From: an uncultured Collinsella sp.
GTDB taxonomy: Bacteria; Actinomycetota; Coriobacteriia; Coriobacteriales; Coriobacteriaceae
Assembly: GCA_934630375.1 (NCBI GenBank)
Contig: CAKTVQ010000003.1
Coordinates: 67,672-131,671, forward strand
Reading direction: 5' to 3'
DNA: 64,000 bases
This document shows, piece by piece, positions 6,630 to 15,210 of this stretch. The position numbers and the translations under genes were made by a program. The notes beneath the pieces are model-generated. The model ran no database searches, was not told where the DNA came from, and worked only from the letters and a program-made list of their open reading frames with translations. How positions within the stretch are numbered: position 1 is the first letter of the stretch; each line of letters opens with the position of its first letter.

Positions 6630-8651
6630 TTAGCGTCGACGCTTCCAGATAATGCCGAGAATGATGATGACGATGCCGCCGATGAGGCATGCGCCGATCA
6701 CGGCTAGCGTGCGGTCTCCCGTTGCGGCGAGCTTGCCGGTCGTCTTCTTGGTGATGACCTTCGTGGTCGTCGCGTCCGTCTTAGGCGAGGGTTCAGGCGT
6801 CGGGGCCGGTGTGGGCGTGGGGTCCACGGCAGCGGAGCCAAAGCTGATGGTGCCCGCGAGCGAGGCCATCTTGCTCTCCCAGCCGTTCTGCCCAATTAGC
6901 GCCCTTAGCGCTGACTCGCAGGTGCCCCACTCGGTGTGCTTGGCGGCGTTTGCGAAGGTGGGGAAGTCGGTCGTGTTGGTGATGATGTAGTTGTTGGTGG
7001 CGACGGTGTAGGTCTTGGCGGGGTCGAGCGTGCTGCCATCCTTGGTGAGCGTGGCGCTCACGATGCGCTTGCCCTCGGTCTGTGTCCAGTCGATGGTCAC
7101 GTTGATGCCGCCAAAGGAAAGGACGCTGCCGGAGTCGTCGCGCCACTTGTACATGTCTTGCGCCTCCTGCTCGGTGTGGCCCGCCGCTACGTAGGCTTGC
7201 TGCAGTTCGTAGATGGCGTTGCATTTGTCGCTGATCTGCAGCGAGTGCTCAAGCGCGGCGAGGAAGTCCGCACCGGTCATGGTCCAGGTCTCCACGGTGT
7301 TGCCGTAGGGCGAGATGGCGATGGCGTTGCCGGCGGTCACGTTTCCCGCCGCAATGCCGCCGCGGATGCCGCCCGCGTTTTCGATGGCAAGGTCCGCACC
7401 CGTCAGGTCAAGATAGGAGCCGCAGATTACGTGGCCAATGGTCTGTGCCTTGGTGGTGTCGCCTGTCTTGCTGGGGCGGAAATCGGTGGTGCGTACCATC
7501 TCCCAGCCGTGCGTGCCAGACGCGTCCTCGCCGTAGAAATAGTTAGCGGTGGATGTGCCGAGCACCTTGTTCGATTCGGCTTCAAAGACGTCGTCGAGCG
7601 GCTTGATTTTGGTGCTGTGGACATCGTTAAGGATGCTCTGGTTGTTGGGGTCTGCCAAAAGATCATTCACGTCCTTGGCGGTATAGAGTTTCTCGTCGCT
7701 TTCGCCTGCGTATACCGCCACCGTGTCGTCATCGGTTGCCTCGGTGCCCTTGGTGTCGTACTCATAGGGGATGGAAAGCAGTCCCACCTCGGCAAAGGCA
7801 CTGCCGGCCTCGACGACGCGGACCGACTTGCCGTCGGCACCCGTCACGTTCTCGTTTAGGTTGATGTGCTCATGGCCTGCGATAAGGGCATCGACGCCGT
7901 CGATCTGCGCGGCAAAGGTCTTGGCGTTGAGCGTGTGCGCGATGCAGACAACGACGTTGCAGCCCTCAACCTCGCGCAGTCGCTTTGCCTCGGCATTGAT
8001 AGCGTTCGCTGCGCTTGAGAAGCTGGTACCCGCGACCAAGTCTGCGCGCAGTGAGGAGCCCAGCGATTCATCCATGGCACCCACAACGCCGACTTTAATC
8101 TGATAGTCAAACGTGGAGGTGCTCTCGCCGTCTTCCCAGGTGCGGTTGAGCGTCTTGGTGAAGCTTGAGCTCCACACGCCGTTTGCGGACGTTGCGTTTG
8201 CGCAGAGCATGGCGAAGGGCGTGCTCGTGGTGGTGTAGCCGGTCATGGCGCGAAGCGTATCCGCACCATAGCTCCAGTCGTGGTTGCCCGGCGTGGTCGC
8301 GTCATAACCGTCTGCATAGAAGGTGTCCATGAGCTCGGCGATGCTCTTGCCCTCGCTCATGGTGGCGAAGGACTGCCCGTGGAAGGTGTCGCCCGCATCG
8401 AGTAGCAGATCGGGGGTAGCGTCTTGGGCGCTATAGAGAACCGCCAATCCGTCAAAGCCAACGGTGCCGGTGCCCTTGCTCGCGTTGTAGCTGTACTTGT
8501 AACTGCCGTGGATGTCGTTGGTGTGCATGACGGTTACGTCGCCGTTGATGACCCCGGGCAGACTGCCCGCGAAAGCGAAGCTGGGAGCACCGGCGAGCGC
8601 GCCGGCAAGCAGCGCGGTGGTCAGTGCAAGGCGGGGGAGGAGTCTTTTCAT
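6630..8651 (-). CDS. Surface-anchored 5'-nucleotidase / 2',3'-cyclic phosphodiesterase family
   Basis: The 673-residue protein has a signal peptide (MKRLLPRLALTTALLAGAL). The metallophosphatase domain shows HTNDIHGSY, DAGDTFHGQ, GNHDWSYG and GHEHIN. A 5'-nucleotidase C-terminal domain (about 390-590) follows with NAGGIRGGI and SPYGNTV. A P/T-rich spacer then leads to LAATGD, a hydrophobic helix and WKRRR. The tail is a sortase substrate of the LAxTG class, so the enzyme is probably wall-linked and strips phosphate from extracellular nucleotides. The start is set by AAGGAG before ATG 8651; a longer form would include a repeat hairpin. A nearby TrpX-like importer gives no clear functional link. 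Confidence 0.9.
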   Translation of the reverse strand: MKRLLPRLALTTALLAGALAGAPSFAFAGSLPGVINGDVTVMHTNDIHGSYKYSYNASKGTGTVGFDGLAVLYSAQDATPDLLLDAGDTFHGQSFATMSEGKSIAELMDTFYADGYDATTPGNHDWSYGADTLRAMTGYTTTSTPFAMLCANATSANGVWSSSFTKTLNRTWEDGESTSTFDYQIKVGVVGAMDESLGSSLRADLVAGTSFSSAANAINAEAKRLREVEGCNVVVCIAHTLNAKTFAAQIDGVDALIAGHEHINLNENVTGADGKSVRVVEAGSAFAEVGLLSIPYEYDTKGTEATDDDTVAVYAGESDEKLYTAKDVNDLLADPNNQSILNDVHSTKIKPLDDVFEAESNKVLGTSTANYFYGEDASGTHGWEMVRTTDFRPSKTGDTTKAQTIGHVICGSYLDLTGADLAIENAGGIRGGIAAGNVTAGNAIAISPYGNTVETWTMTGADFLAALEHSLQISDKCNAIYELQQAYVAAGHTEQEAQDMYKWRDDSGSVLSFGGINVTIDWTQTEGKRIVSATLTKDGSTLDPAKTYTVATNNYIITNTTDFPTFANAAKHTEWGTCESALRALIGQNGWESKMASLAGTISFGSAAVDPTPTPAPTPEPSPKTDATTTKVITKKTTGKLAATGDRTLAVIGACLIGGIVIIILGIIWKRRR

Positions 8652-8675
8652 GTCACTCTCCTTAGTTCGTAACAA

Positions 8676-8716
8676 AAAACCACCGCAAAGGTGCCTGTCC
8701 CCTTTGTGGTGGTTTT
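8676..8716 (-). repeat. Family-3 intergenic hairpin repeat, copy 3
   Basis: AAAACCACCGCAAAGG (8676-8691) pairs with CCTTTGTGGTGGTTTT (8701-8716), with one G-U pair, around the loop TGCCTGTCC, which is identical to copy 2. On the minus strand it is followed by TTTTTTG, a good terminator for the ABC operon, whose last stop codon is 8 bases away. Confidence 0.88.
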
Positions 8717-8724
8717 CCAAGGTG

Positions 8725-9519
8725 TTAGCTCAGCAGCATGCGGTCGTTGGCGAGTTCGCCGCCCGAGACCTCCTCGAATTTCTGGAGCAGGTCGGCGACG
8801 GTGAGCGACTTCTTCTCGTCGCCGGACACGTCGTAGATCACGTGGCCCTCGTGCATCATGATCAGGCGGTTGCCCAGACGGATAGCGTCGTTCATGTTAT
8901 GCGTGACCATAAGCGTGGTCAGGTGGTTCTCGTCGACGATCTCCTCGGTCAGGTTGAGCACCTTGGAGGCCGTCTTGGGGTCGAGTGCGGCGGTGTGCTC
9001 GTCGAGCAGCAGCAGGCGCGGCTTGGTGAGCGTGGCCATCAGCAGGGTGAGTGCCTGGCGCTGGCCGCCCGAGAGCAGGCCGACCTTGGCGTTGAGGCGC
9101 GTGTCCAGACCAAGGTCCAGGCGCTTGAGCAGCTCAACGTACTCGTCCTTCTCGGCCTTGGTGACGCCCCACGAAAGACCGCGACGCTGGCCGCGACGCT
9201 TGGCGAGGGCCAGGTTCTCGGCAATCTGCATGTCGGCGGCGGTGCCGCGCATGGGGTCCTGGAACACACGACCCAGGTACTTGGCGCGCTGCGACTCGCT
9301 CAGACGCGAGATGTCGTTGCCATCGAGCTCAATAACGCCCGAATCGAGCGGGTACACGCCGGCGATCATGTTGAGCAGCGTGGACTTGCCGGCGCCGTTG
9401 CCGCCGATCACGGTTACAAAGTCGCCGTCGTTAAGGGTGAGGTCGACGCCGGTGAGGGCGCGCTTCTCGGTAACGGTGCCCTTGTTAAAGGTCTTTTTGA
9501 CGTGCGAGAGCTTAAGCAT
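8725..9519 (-). CDS. ABC transporter ATP-binding protein (TrpZ-like)
   Basis: This 264-residue ATPase has Walker A GGNGAGKST, a Q-loop (VFQDPMRG), the signature LSGGQRQAL, Walker B LLLLDE followed by HTAALD, and the H-loop VTHNM. It is the energising subunit of an importer whose permease (overlapping by 8 bases) and binding lipoprotein lie upstream. The substrate-binding partner belongs to the ABC_sub_bind family, which includes tryptophan/tyrosine uptake TrpXYZ, so an amino-acid-like substrate is plausible but unproven. A start at 9528 is possible, but 9519 has better spacing from AAGGGAG. Confidence 0.9.
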   Translation of the reverse strand: MLKLSHVKKTFNKGTVTEKRALTGVDLTLNDGDFVTVIGGNGAGKSTLLNMIAGVYPLDSGVIELDGNDISRLSESQRAKYLGRVFQDPMRGTAADMQIAENLALAKRRGQRRGLSWGVTKAEKDEYVELLKRLDLGLDTRLNAKVGLLSGGQRQALTLLMATLTKPRLLLLDEHTAALDPKTASKVLNLTEEIVDENHLTTLMVTHNMNDAIRLGNRLIMMHEGHVIYDVSGDEKKSLTVADLLQKFEEVSGGELANDRMLLS

Positions 9520-10435
9520 CTGCCTCATCTCCCTTCGTATAGGAGCTGCGGAGCTTGTAGCGCTCCCAAACCACGGGCACGCACAGGGCCACGGCGACGA
9601 TCACGGCGGAGAGCAGCTTCATGTCGTTGGCGTCCATGCCCAGCTGCAGCACGATGGCGCGGATGAGGAAGTAGACCACGGAGCCAAAGACGGCAGAGGC
9701 CAAACGGACACCAAACTGCGTCAGACCGCCGGGCAACAGGCGGCCGAGCACCTCGCCGATGACGATAGCGGCAAGGCCGATGACGATGGCGCCGGTGCCC
9801 ATGCCAATGTCGGCATACTTTTGGCTCTGGCAGATGAGCGCGCCGGCAAGGCCGATGAGGGCGTTGGAGAGCACGAGGGCGATCATCTTGGTGGTGTTGG
9901 TGTTAACGCCCAGGGCGCGGATCATGTACTCGTTGTTGCCGGTGGCACGCAGCGCCGAGCCAATCTCGGTACCAAAGAACCAGTACAGGATGGCAACGAT
10001 AGCCACGGCCAAAATGATGCCCAGGATAATGGCCACCGTGGACTGCGGCAGGCCCGTCATGTTGCTGACGGACGAGAAAATGGTGCCCTTGGCCAGGATG
10101 GGCGTGTTGGACTTGCCCATGATGCGCAGGTTGATGGACCACAGACTGATCTGCGTAAGAATTCCGGCGAGGATCGCGGGGATCTCAAAAACGGTGGTCA
10201 GAATACCCGTCACCGCGCCCGCGATGGCGCCGGCGCACATGCCGGCCAAAACGGCGAGCAGCGGATCGACGTTGTTATTGACGATGAGCACGGCGCAGAC
10301 GCAGCCGCCGAGGGCAAAGCTGCCGTCGCAGGTCATATCGGGGATGTCGAGCAGGCGGAACGTGATAAACACGCCAAGCACCATAATGCCCCATAGGACG
10401 CCCTGCGAAACGGCGCCCTGCAATGCAATGAGCAT
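9512..10435 (-). CDS. ABC transporter permease (TrpY-like)
   Basis: This 307-residue hydrophobic protein has about eight or nine transmembrane segments. It begins MLIALQGAVSQGVLWGIMVLGVFITFRLLDIPDMTCDG, characteristic of the BPD_transp_2 type permeases found with ABC_sub_bind lipoproteins. AGGAGGT lies 8 bases before the ATG. The 3' end overlaps the ATPase gene by 8 bases. It lies 204 bases after the binding-protein gene with a hairpin between, so the lipoprotein mRNA probably exceeds the membrane-part mRNA. Confidence 0.9.
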   Translation of the reverse strand: MLIALQGAVSQGVLWGIMVLGVFITFRLLDIPDMTCDGSFALGGCVCAVLIVNNNVDPLLAVLAGMCAGAIAGAVTGILTTVFEIPAILAGILTQISLWSINLRIMGKSNTPILAKGTIFSSVSNMTGLPQSTVAIILGIILAVAIVAILYWFFGTEIGSALRATGNNEYMIRALGVNTNTTKMIALVLSNALIGLAGALICQSQKYADIGMGTGAIVIGLAAIVIGEVLGRLLPGGLTQFGVRLASAVFGSVVYFLIRAIVLQLGMDANDMKLLSAVIVAVALCVPVVWERYKLRSSYTKGDEADA

Positions 10436-10538
10436 GCTTCATACCTCCTAGGATGGGGTGGACACGTGAGTCACCATAATAGCGGTAACAATGCATAAAA
10501 GAGTTGCGGACAGACGTTTTGTTTTACCTGAAACAAGC

Positions 10539-10569
10539 AGGGCGGACGCCGGTCTACGACGTCCGCCCC
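10539..10569 (-). terminator. Hairpin between binding-protein and permease genes
   Basis: GGGCGGACG (10540-10548) pairs with CGTCCGCCC (10560-10568). On the minus strand a T-rich stretch (CTTGTTTC) follows. It is probably a partial terminator within the operon. Confidence 0.6.
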
Positions 10570-10639
10570 TGTGGCTCAGATATTGAATAACGCGGCTATG
10601 GCGCGAGCATGGGCCCCAGACGCATCGCCGTGCATGGCG

Positions 10640-11620
10640 CTACTCGTCCAGAGCGGAAAGGTCGATACCCAGAGCCTCGGCCATCTCGTCGTTCTTGACG
10701 ACGACCAGGTCCTTGCTCGAGAGGTGCTTAATAGCCATGTCCTCGGGCTTGGCCTCGCCCTTCAGAATCTTGACGGCCATCTCGCCTGCGGCATAGCCCA
10801 GGTCCTCGTAGTTGATGGAGAGGGTGAACAGGCCGCCGGCCATGCACATGCCCTCCTCGCCGGTCACGAAAGGAAGCTTGTTCTCCTTGCAGATCTGACC
10901 GACCTGCGAGGCACCTGCGGCGATGGTGTTGTCGGTGGGGGAGTAGAGCGCGTCGACCTTGCCCACGGCAGACTCGACAACGGACTGGATCTCGTTGGAG
11001 CTCGAGACGGTGAAGTCAGTGTACTCGAGGCCCAGCTTGTCGAGCTCCTTCTTGGCGGCCTTGATCTGGACGTCGGAGTTGGACTCGGCGGTGCAGTAGA
11101 GCAGGCCGACCTTCTTTACGTCGGGCAGGACCTTCTGCATCATCTCGAGCTGCTCGGCGACCGGGGTGAGGTCGGAGGCGCCGGTGACGTTGGTGCCGGG
11201 CTTGTCGTTGTCCTGGACCAGGCCGGAGGCAGCGTAGTCGGTGATGGCGCAGCCAACGATGGGGATATCGGCGGTGGCGCCGGCGGCAGCCTGCGCGGCG
11301 GGCGTGGCGATGGCATAGATCAGGTCGACGCCGTCGCCCACGAACTTGTCGGCAATGGACTTACACGTGGACTGGTCGTTCTGGGCGTTTTTCTGGTCGA
11401 TCTTGACCTTGAGGCCGCTCTTCTTGATGGCCTTGACAAAGCCGTCGTTGGCGGCATCGAGTGCGGAGTGCTCGGTGAGCTGCAAAACGCCGATGGTGTA
11501 GTCGGAACCGGCGGCAGCGGAGCCGGAACCAGAGTTGCCGCCGCATCCGGCGAGCGGAGCGAGCGCGAGCAGGCCAGCGGAGACCAGAAGACTCCTGCGG
11601 CTGATGGTGATGTCCTTCAT
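10640..11620 (-). CDS. ABC transporter substrate-binding lipoprotein (TrpX-like)
   Basis: The 326-residue protein has a twin-arginine-like start (SRRSLLVSAG) and a lipobox LAGC with the lipid Cys at residue 26, then a G/S/A linker and the ABC_sub_bind fold (YTIGVLQLTEHSALDAANDGF, GATADIPIVGCAITD, KVGLLYCTAESNS). Proteins of this family bind aromatic amino acids or related small ligands. It is the first gene of the three-gene importer on the minus strand. The ligand cannot be read from sequence. Confidence 0.9.
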   Translation of the reverse strand: MKDITISRRSLLVSAGLLALAPLAGCGGNSGSGSAAAGSDYTIGVLQLTEHSALDAANDGFVKAIKKSGLKVKIDQKNAQNDQSTCKSIADKFVGDGVDLIYAIATPAAQAAAGATADIPIVGCAITDYAASGLVQDNDKPGTNVTGASDLTPVAEQLEMMQKVLPDVKKVGLLYCTAESNSDVQIKAAKKELDKLGLEYTDFTVSSSNEIQSVVESAVGKVDALYSPTDNTIAAGASQVGQICKENKLPFVTGEEGMCMAGGLFTLSINYEDLGYAAGEMAVKILKGEAKPEDMAIKHLSSKDLVVVKNDEMAEALGIDLSALDE

Positions 11621-11655
11621 ATCATTACCCCCAGTATAAAAATGGCTGGAAACAC

Positions 11656-11674
11656 TGCACTAGGAAAAAGTGCA
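11656..11674 (-). promoter_or_regulatory. Possible operator upstream of the ABC importer
   Basis: An inverted repeat TGCACT-7-AGTGCA lies 36 bases before the lipoprotein start. On the minus strand a weak TTGTAA-16-TACTAT promoter-like pair lies just upstream, near 11683-11710. This rests on symmetry alone. Confidence 0.3.
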
Positions 11675-11779
11675 AGTGGGTCTATAGTAGCGCGGATGTC
11701 CATTTTTACAACATCTGGGCGGGTAATTTAATTCTGAATCGGATGGGCGGCGCTGAGGGACGATGGGCGGTAGTCGGGC

Positions 11780-12568
11780 TTACGCGGCCGGCGCGGGACG
11801 TTCGTCCTCGTCCAGGGCGGCAAAGAGTTTCTTGCCGTCGAGCAGGCGTGTGCTGACGTTTCTCATGCGGGCTATCTCGACGGTGCGCAGGGTATCGTCG
11901 GTGCCTCGGGCGTCGTAGACCGTTCCCAGCAGATACGAGATGCCATCGCGCTGTCTGATAGCAAAGGGTCGGAGCGTCATCCGCACCGCTTCGGTTTCGC
12001 CGCGAGTCGCGATGTTTGAGATGTCAAAGCTGACGGTGGTTCCGTGATCGATGGCCTGCTCGACGAGCTCGCACGTGTCGATGCGCTTGACGGGCGTGTG
12101 TTTGGCCTTGGGAGATTTACTGTCTGCGCTTGGTGCCGGTTCGGGCATATCGAGGTAGCCGCGAACGTCGGCGCTTGCCATGGCGACCAGGTGCTGCGCC
12201 ATGCTCTTTCGAATCGCTATGGGCGTGGAGCGGTTACGCATGACCATGCCATGGAGCCGTATAACCTCCTCGTCGGTGAGCGGGCGGGTCAGGAGTCGAT
12301 AGCCCACGCCACGTTTGTAGTCAATTTCGTATCCGGCGTGACGAAGCGCGGATATCGAGGTGTAGATGCTGCGCCGAGCTGCCGAGATAGGCATGCGCGC
12401 GGGGTCGTCGGGATGGGCGAGACGGCGGACCAGCTCATCGGAAAGCATGGCCTTGTCCTCACCGGTGTTCTCGCTTAAAAGTTGCAGGATACGCACGGCG
12501 CGATAGGCCGACATCGAGGCGGCGCCCCTAGTCGTGGTCTCGTAGTTTTCAACAACGGCTTCGATCAT
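11780..12568 (-). CDS. WYL-domain transcriptional regulator
   Basis: This 262-residue protein has an N-terminal winged-helix region (about 15-90, with SAARRSIYTSISALRHAGYEIDYKRGVGYRLL) and a C-terminal half resembling a WYL domain (GISYLLGTVYDARGTDDTLRTVEIARM, about 210-240). WYL regulators bind nucleic-acid-type or small ligands through this domain. It is monocistronic; asnS upstream on the same strand has its own terminator. A GTG at 12577 lies against the AAAGGA site, so ATG 12568 is chosen. The target is unknown. Confidence 0.8.
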   Translation of the reverse strand: MIEAVVENYETTTRGAASMSAYRAVRILQLLSENTGEDKAMLSDELVRRLAHPDDPARMPISAARRSIYTSISALRHAGYEIDYKRGVGYRLLTRPLTDEEVIRLHGMVMRNRSTPIAIRKSMAQHLVAMASADVRGYLDMPEPAPSADSKSPKAKHTPVKRIDTCELVEQAIDHGTTVSFDISNIATRGETEAVRMTLRPFAIRQRDGISYLLGTVYDARGTDDTLRTVEIARMRNVSTRLLDGKKLFAALDEDERPAPAA

Positions 12569-12685
12569 AGTGCCCACGTCCTTTCCGTTTTAGGTGATGC
12601 CGGCTCAGAGCCTAGGGCGTGGGGGCTGGCTAAGGACGTGCGACACCTTGGGCGGTCGATGGTTGCCGGCAAGCGGCAGGTCGAG

Positions 12686-12748
12686 TTTTCAACAGCCCTG
12701 CCCAACTGACCAAAAGCTTGCCAAAAGCTTGACGGATACTGTTGAAAA
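12686..12748. repeat. Inverted repeat enclosing a tandem 11-bp duplication
   Basis: TTTTCAACAG (12686-12695) and CTGTTGAAAA (12739-12748) are exact complements. Between them CCAAAAGCTTG occurs twice in tandem (12710-12720 and 12721-12731). The right arm overlaps the T-tail of the asnS terminator. It could be an operator for the WYL gene or replication slippage. Confidence 0.55.
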
Positions 12749-12777
12749 AGCGCCCCTCGGCTGGGCCGAGAGGCGCT
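12745..12777 (-). terminator. Terminator after asnS
   Basis: GCGCCCCTCGG and CCGAGAGGCGC form an 11-bp stem with one mismatch and the loop CTGGG. On the minus strand TTTTTC follows. Confidence 0.88.
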
Positions 12778-12817
12778 GGCGTGATGTGCTGCAGCGCGTT
12801 TCGTGGCGCTGTGGCGA

Positions 12818-14221
12818 TTAGAAGTCGGCGTTGCCCACGGTACGGGGGTGCGGCACGACGTCGCGGATGTTGCCCACGCCCGTCAGGTACATGACCAGGC
12901 GCTCGAAGCCCAGGCCGTAGCCAGCATGCTTGCAGGAGCCATAGCGGCGCAGGTCCAGATAGTACTTGTACTGCTCGGGGGCCATGCCCAGGTCCTTAAT
13001 ACGACCCTCGAGCAGGTCCAGGCGCTCCTCGCGCTGGGAGCCACCGATGATCTCGCCAATGCCCGGCACCAGGCAGTCAGCGGCGGCGACGGTCTTGCCA
13101 TCGTCGTTCATGCGCATGTAGAAGGCTTTGATCTCGGCCGGGTAGTCGGTCACGAAGGTCGGGCGCTTAAAGTGCTCCTCGGTCAGGAAGCGCTCGTGCT
13201 CGGTCTGCAGGTCGATACCCCAGCTGACGGGATAGTCAAACTTGTGGCCGGCGGCGACAGCTTGTTCCAAGATCTCGACGGCCTCGGTGTAGGTGATGCG
13301 GGCAAAGTCGGAGTTCGCCACGTGGTTCAGGCGCTCGATGAGACCCTTGTCCACAAACTTGTTGAGCATGTTGAGCTCGTCGGGGCAGGTTGCCATGACG
13401 TCCTTGAGGACGTACTTGAGCATGGCCTCGGCGTTATCCATGTAGTCGTTGAGGTCGGCAAAGGCCATCTCGGGCTCGATCATCCAAAACTCGGCGGCGT
13501 GGCGCGTGGTGTTGGAGTTCTCGGCGCGGAAGGTGGGGCCAAAGGTGTACACATCGCCAAAGGCCATGGCGAAGTTCTCGGCGTTGAGCTGGCCGGATAC
13601 GGTAAGGCTTGCGTGCTTGCCAAAGAAGTCCTGGCTCCAGTCGACCTCGCCGGACTCGGTGAGGGGCGGGTTTTTGGGGTCGAGCGTGGTTACGCGGAAC
13701 ATCTCGCCGGCGCCCTCGCAGTCACTCGTGGTGATGATGGGGGTGTTGACGTAGACAAAGCCCTGCTCCTGGAAGAAGCGGTGGATGGCGGCAGCCGCGA
13801 CGGAGCGGATGCGGAATACAGCGCGGAACAGATTGGTGCGCGGGCGCAGGTGCTGCTGGGTGCGCAGGAACTCGACGGTGGCGCGCTTCTTCTGCAGCGG
13901 GTAGTCTGGGGCGCTGACGCCCTCGACCACGATTTCGGTCGCGGTGAGTTCGAAGGGCTGGGGAGCATCGGGGGTCAGCTTGACGGTGCCGGTGCAAATG
14001 AGTGCGGCCGAGACGTTTTGATGGGCGATCTCGTCGTAGTTGTCGAGTGCCTCGCGGTTCATGACGACCTGCAAGTCTCGGAAGCAGCTGCCGTCGTTGA
14101 GCGTGACAAAGCCAAAGTTCTTCATGTCGCGGACGGACTTGACCCAGCCGGCGACGGTGACGGTCTGGCCGCCGAGCGACTCGGCATCGGCATAGAGCTG
14201 CGCGATTTTGGTGCGGTTCAC
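12818..14221 (-). CDS. asnS: Asparagine--tRNA ligase
   Basis: The 467-residue class II synthetase begins [39 protein letters not shown] (OB anticodon-binding domain). The catalytic core has [21 protein letters not shown] (motif 2 region) and [15 protein letters not shown] (motif 3). It charges tRNA-Asn. The start is a GTG preceded by GGGAGG (4-base spacing), giving the usual AsnRS length. ATG codons at 14233 and 14257 are in frame but lack a ribosome site. Confidence 0.94.
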   Translation of the reverse strand: MNRTKIAQLYADAESLGGQTVTVAGWVKSVRDMKNFGFVTLNDGSCFRDLQVVMNREALDNYDEIAHQNVSAALICTGTVKLTPDAPQPFELTATEIVVEGVSAPDYPLQKKRATVEFLRTQQHLRPRTNLFRAVFRIRSVAAAAIHRFFQEQGFVYVNTPIITTSDCEGAGEMFRVTTLDPKNPPLTESGEVDWSQDFFGKHASLTVSGQLNAENFAMAFGDVYTFGPTFRAENSNTTRHAAEFWMIEPEMAFADLNDYMDNAEAMLKYVLKDVMATCPDELNMLNKFVDKGLIERLNHVANSDFARITYTEAVEILEQAVAAGHKFDYPVSWGIDLQTEHERFLTEEHFKRPTFVTDYPAEIKAFYMRMNDDGKTVAAADCLVPGIGEIIGGSQREERLDLLEGRIKDLGMAPEQYKYYLDLRRYGSCKHAGYGLGFERLVMYLTGVGNIRDVVPHPRTVGNADF

Positions 14222-14333
14222 GTATCCTCCCATAACGGTTGAATGATAGTTATCCATACAGTTCGATATTCTAGCAGCTCGGCTCATTTGGGCTATACAG
14301 ATAAGGCATTGGTGGGATGGTTTTTCAAACGAA

Positions 14334-14365
14334 AAGCGCCCGCGGCCAAATGGTCGCGGGCGCTT
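14334..14365 (-). terminator. Terminator after the PTS EIIA gene
   Basis: AAGCGCCCGCG (14334-14344) pairs with CGCGGGCGCTT (14355-14365), with further GCC/GGT pairing around AAAT. On the minus strand TTTTCGTTT follows. Confidence 0.9.
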
Positions 14366-14402
14366 GACGAGGTGCCTTTTGGCTGTGTGGCGCGGGGCCT
14401 GG

Positions 14403-14966
14403 CTACTTGGTCTTGGCAACCAGCAGCGGGTCGCCAAGCTTGACGAGCGGGTTGCCGCCGATAAGCGTTCCGGACTCGCCGACATGGTCGATGCTCTTAA
14501 GACGATCGAGCTCGGAGACGATGACGGTCACGATGTCCTCGTGGCCGGCGGCCTTGATGGCCTCGCGATCGAAGCTGATGAGCGGCTGGCCTGCCTTGAC
14601 CGTGTCACCCATCTCGACAAAGCGGGCAAAACCCTTGCCGTTCATTTCCACGGTGCCCAGGCCGACATGGATGAACACGCGCAGGCCGTCCTCGGTAATC
14701 ATGCCGATGGAGTGGTTGGTGACGGTGGTGGCGCCGATACGGCCGTTGGCGGGGGCGTAAATGGTGCCGGTAATGGGCTCGATGCCGTAACCCTGGCCGA
14801 GCATGCCCGAGGCGATGGTCTCGTCGGGAACCTCACTCAGATTGACGAGCACGCCGTTGACGGGAGCGTAGATGACGCCTTCGCGGGTGGCGAAGCTTGC
14901 TGCGGGCGGAACGGACGCCTCGCCGGTCGAGGTGAAGGTGGACTTAAGCGAATCGAGCAGACCCAT
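14403..14966 (-). CDS. crr: PTS glucose-type EIIA protein
   Basis: This 187-residue soluble protein matches EIIA-Glc: [18 protein letters not shown] (H85) and [12 protein letters not shown], where H100 is the phospho-acceptor. EIIA passes phosphate from HPr to EIIB. It stands alone, with its own ribosome site (GGAGG) and terminator. Neither PTS permease in this window (EIIBC at 23975, EIIC at 60678) carries an EIIA, so this protein could serve one or both. The gene symbol reflects homology; a regulatory role like that in enterobacteria is not implied. Confidence 0.93.
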   Translation of the reverse strand: MGLLDSLKSTFTSTGEASVPPAASFATREGVIYAPVNGVLVNLSEVPDETIASGMLGQGYGIEPITGTIYAPANGRIGATTVTNHSIGMITEDGLRVFIHVGLGTVEMNGKGFARFVEMGDTVKAGQPLISFDREAIKAAGHEDIVTVIVSELDRLKSIDHVGESGTLIGGNPLVKLGDPLLVAKTK

Positions 14967-15013
14967 AGTTGCCTCCAACTTAAATAGGCGCATATCGCGC
15001 GTTTGGTTTGCCG

Positions 15014-15023
15014 GAAACGTTTC
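15014..15023. promoter_or_regulatory. Possible LacI-type operator before the EIIA gene
   Basis: GAAACGTTTC is a perfect 10-bp palindrome centred on CG, a form common to LacI/CcpA-type operators, 48 bases upstream of the EIIA start. A minus-strand TTGACC lies at 15042-15047. Confidence 0.35.
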
Positions 15024-15210
15024 ATATCTGTTTCGCGGCTTGGTCAACACCCCCTATTCTACGCTGCTCAGCGATACCTCTGAGCTGGGATTATGTGATA
15101 TATCAGTTGAAGGGAAACTTATTGCTGGCGTGTTTCTGCGTCACGGGTTCAAGTGGGGTACGCTTGAAGGCGAAAAACAAGGGCGCTTAATTTGCGCGAA
15201 GGGAGCACAT

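Noticed and set aside
2980..8716. Repeated hairpins as a CRISPR array
   Set aside because: Copies are kilobases apart, not regularly spaced, sit at gene ends and have no spacers or cas genes.
12818..14485. A longer AsnS frame starting at 14485
   Set aside because: The upstream part crosses the terminator of the EIIA gene and adds arginine/serine-rich sequence foreign to AsnRS.
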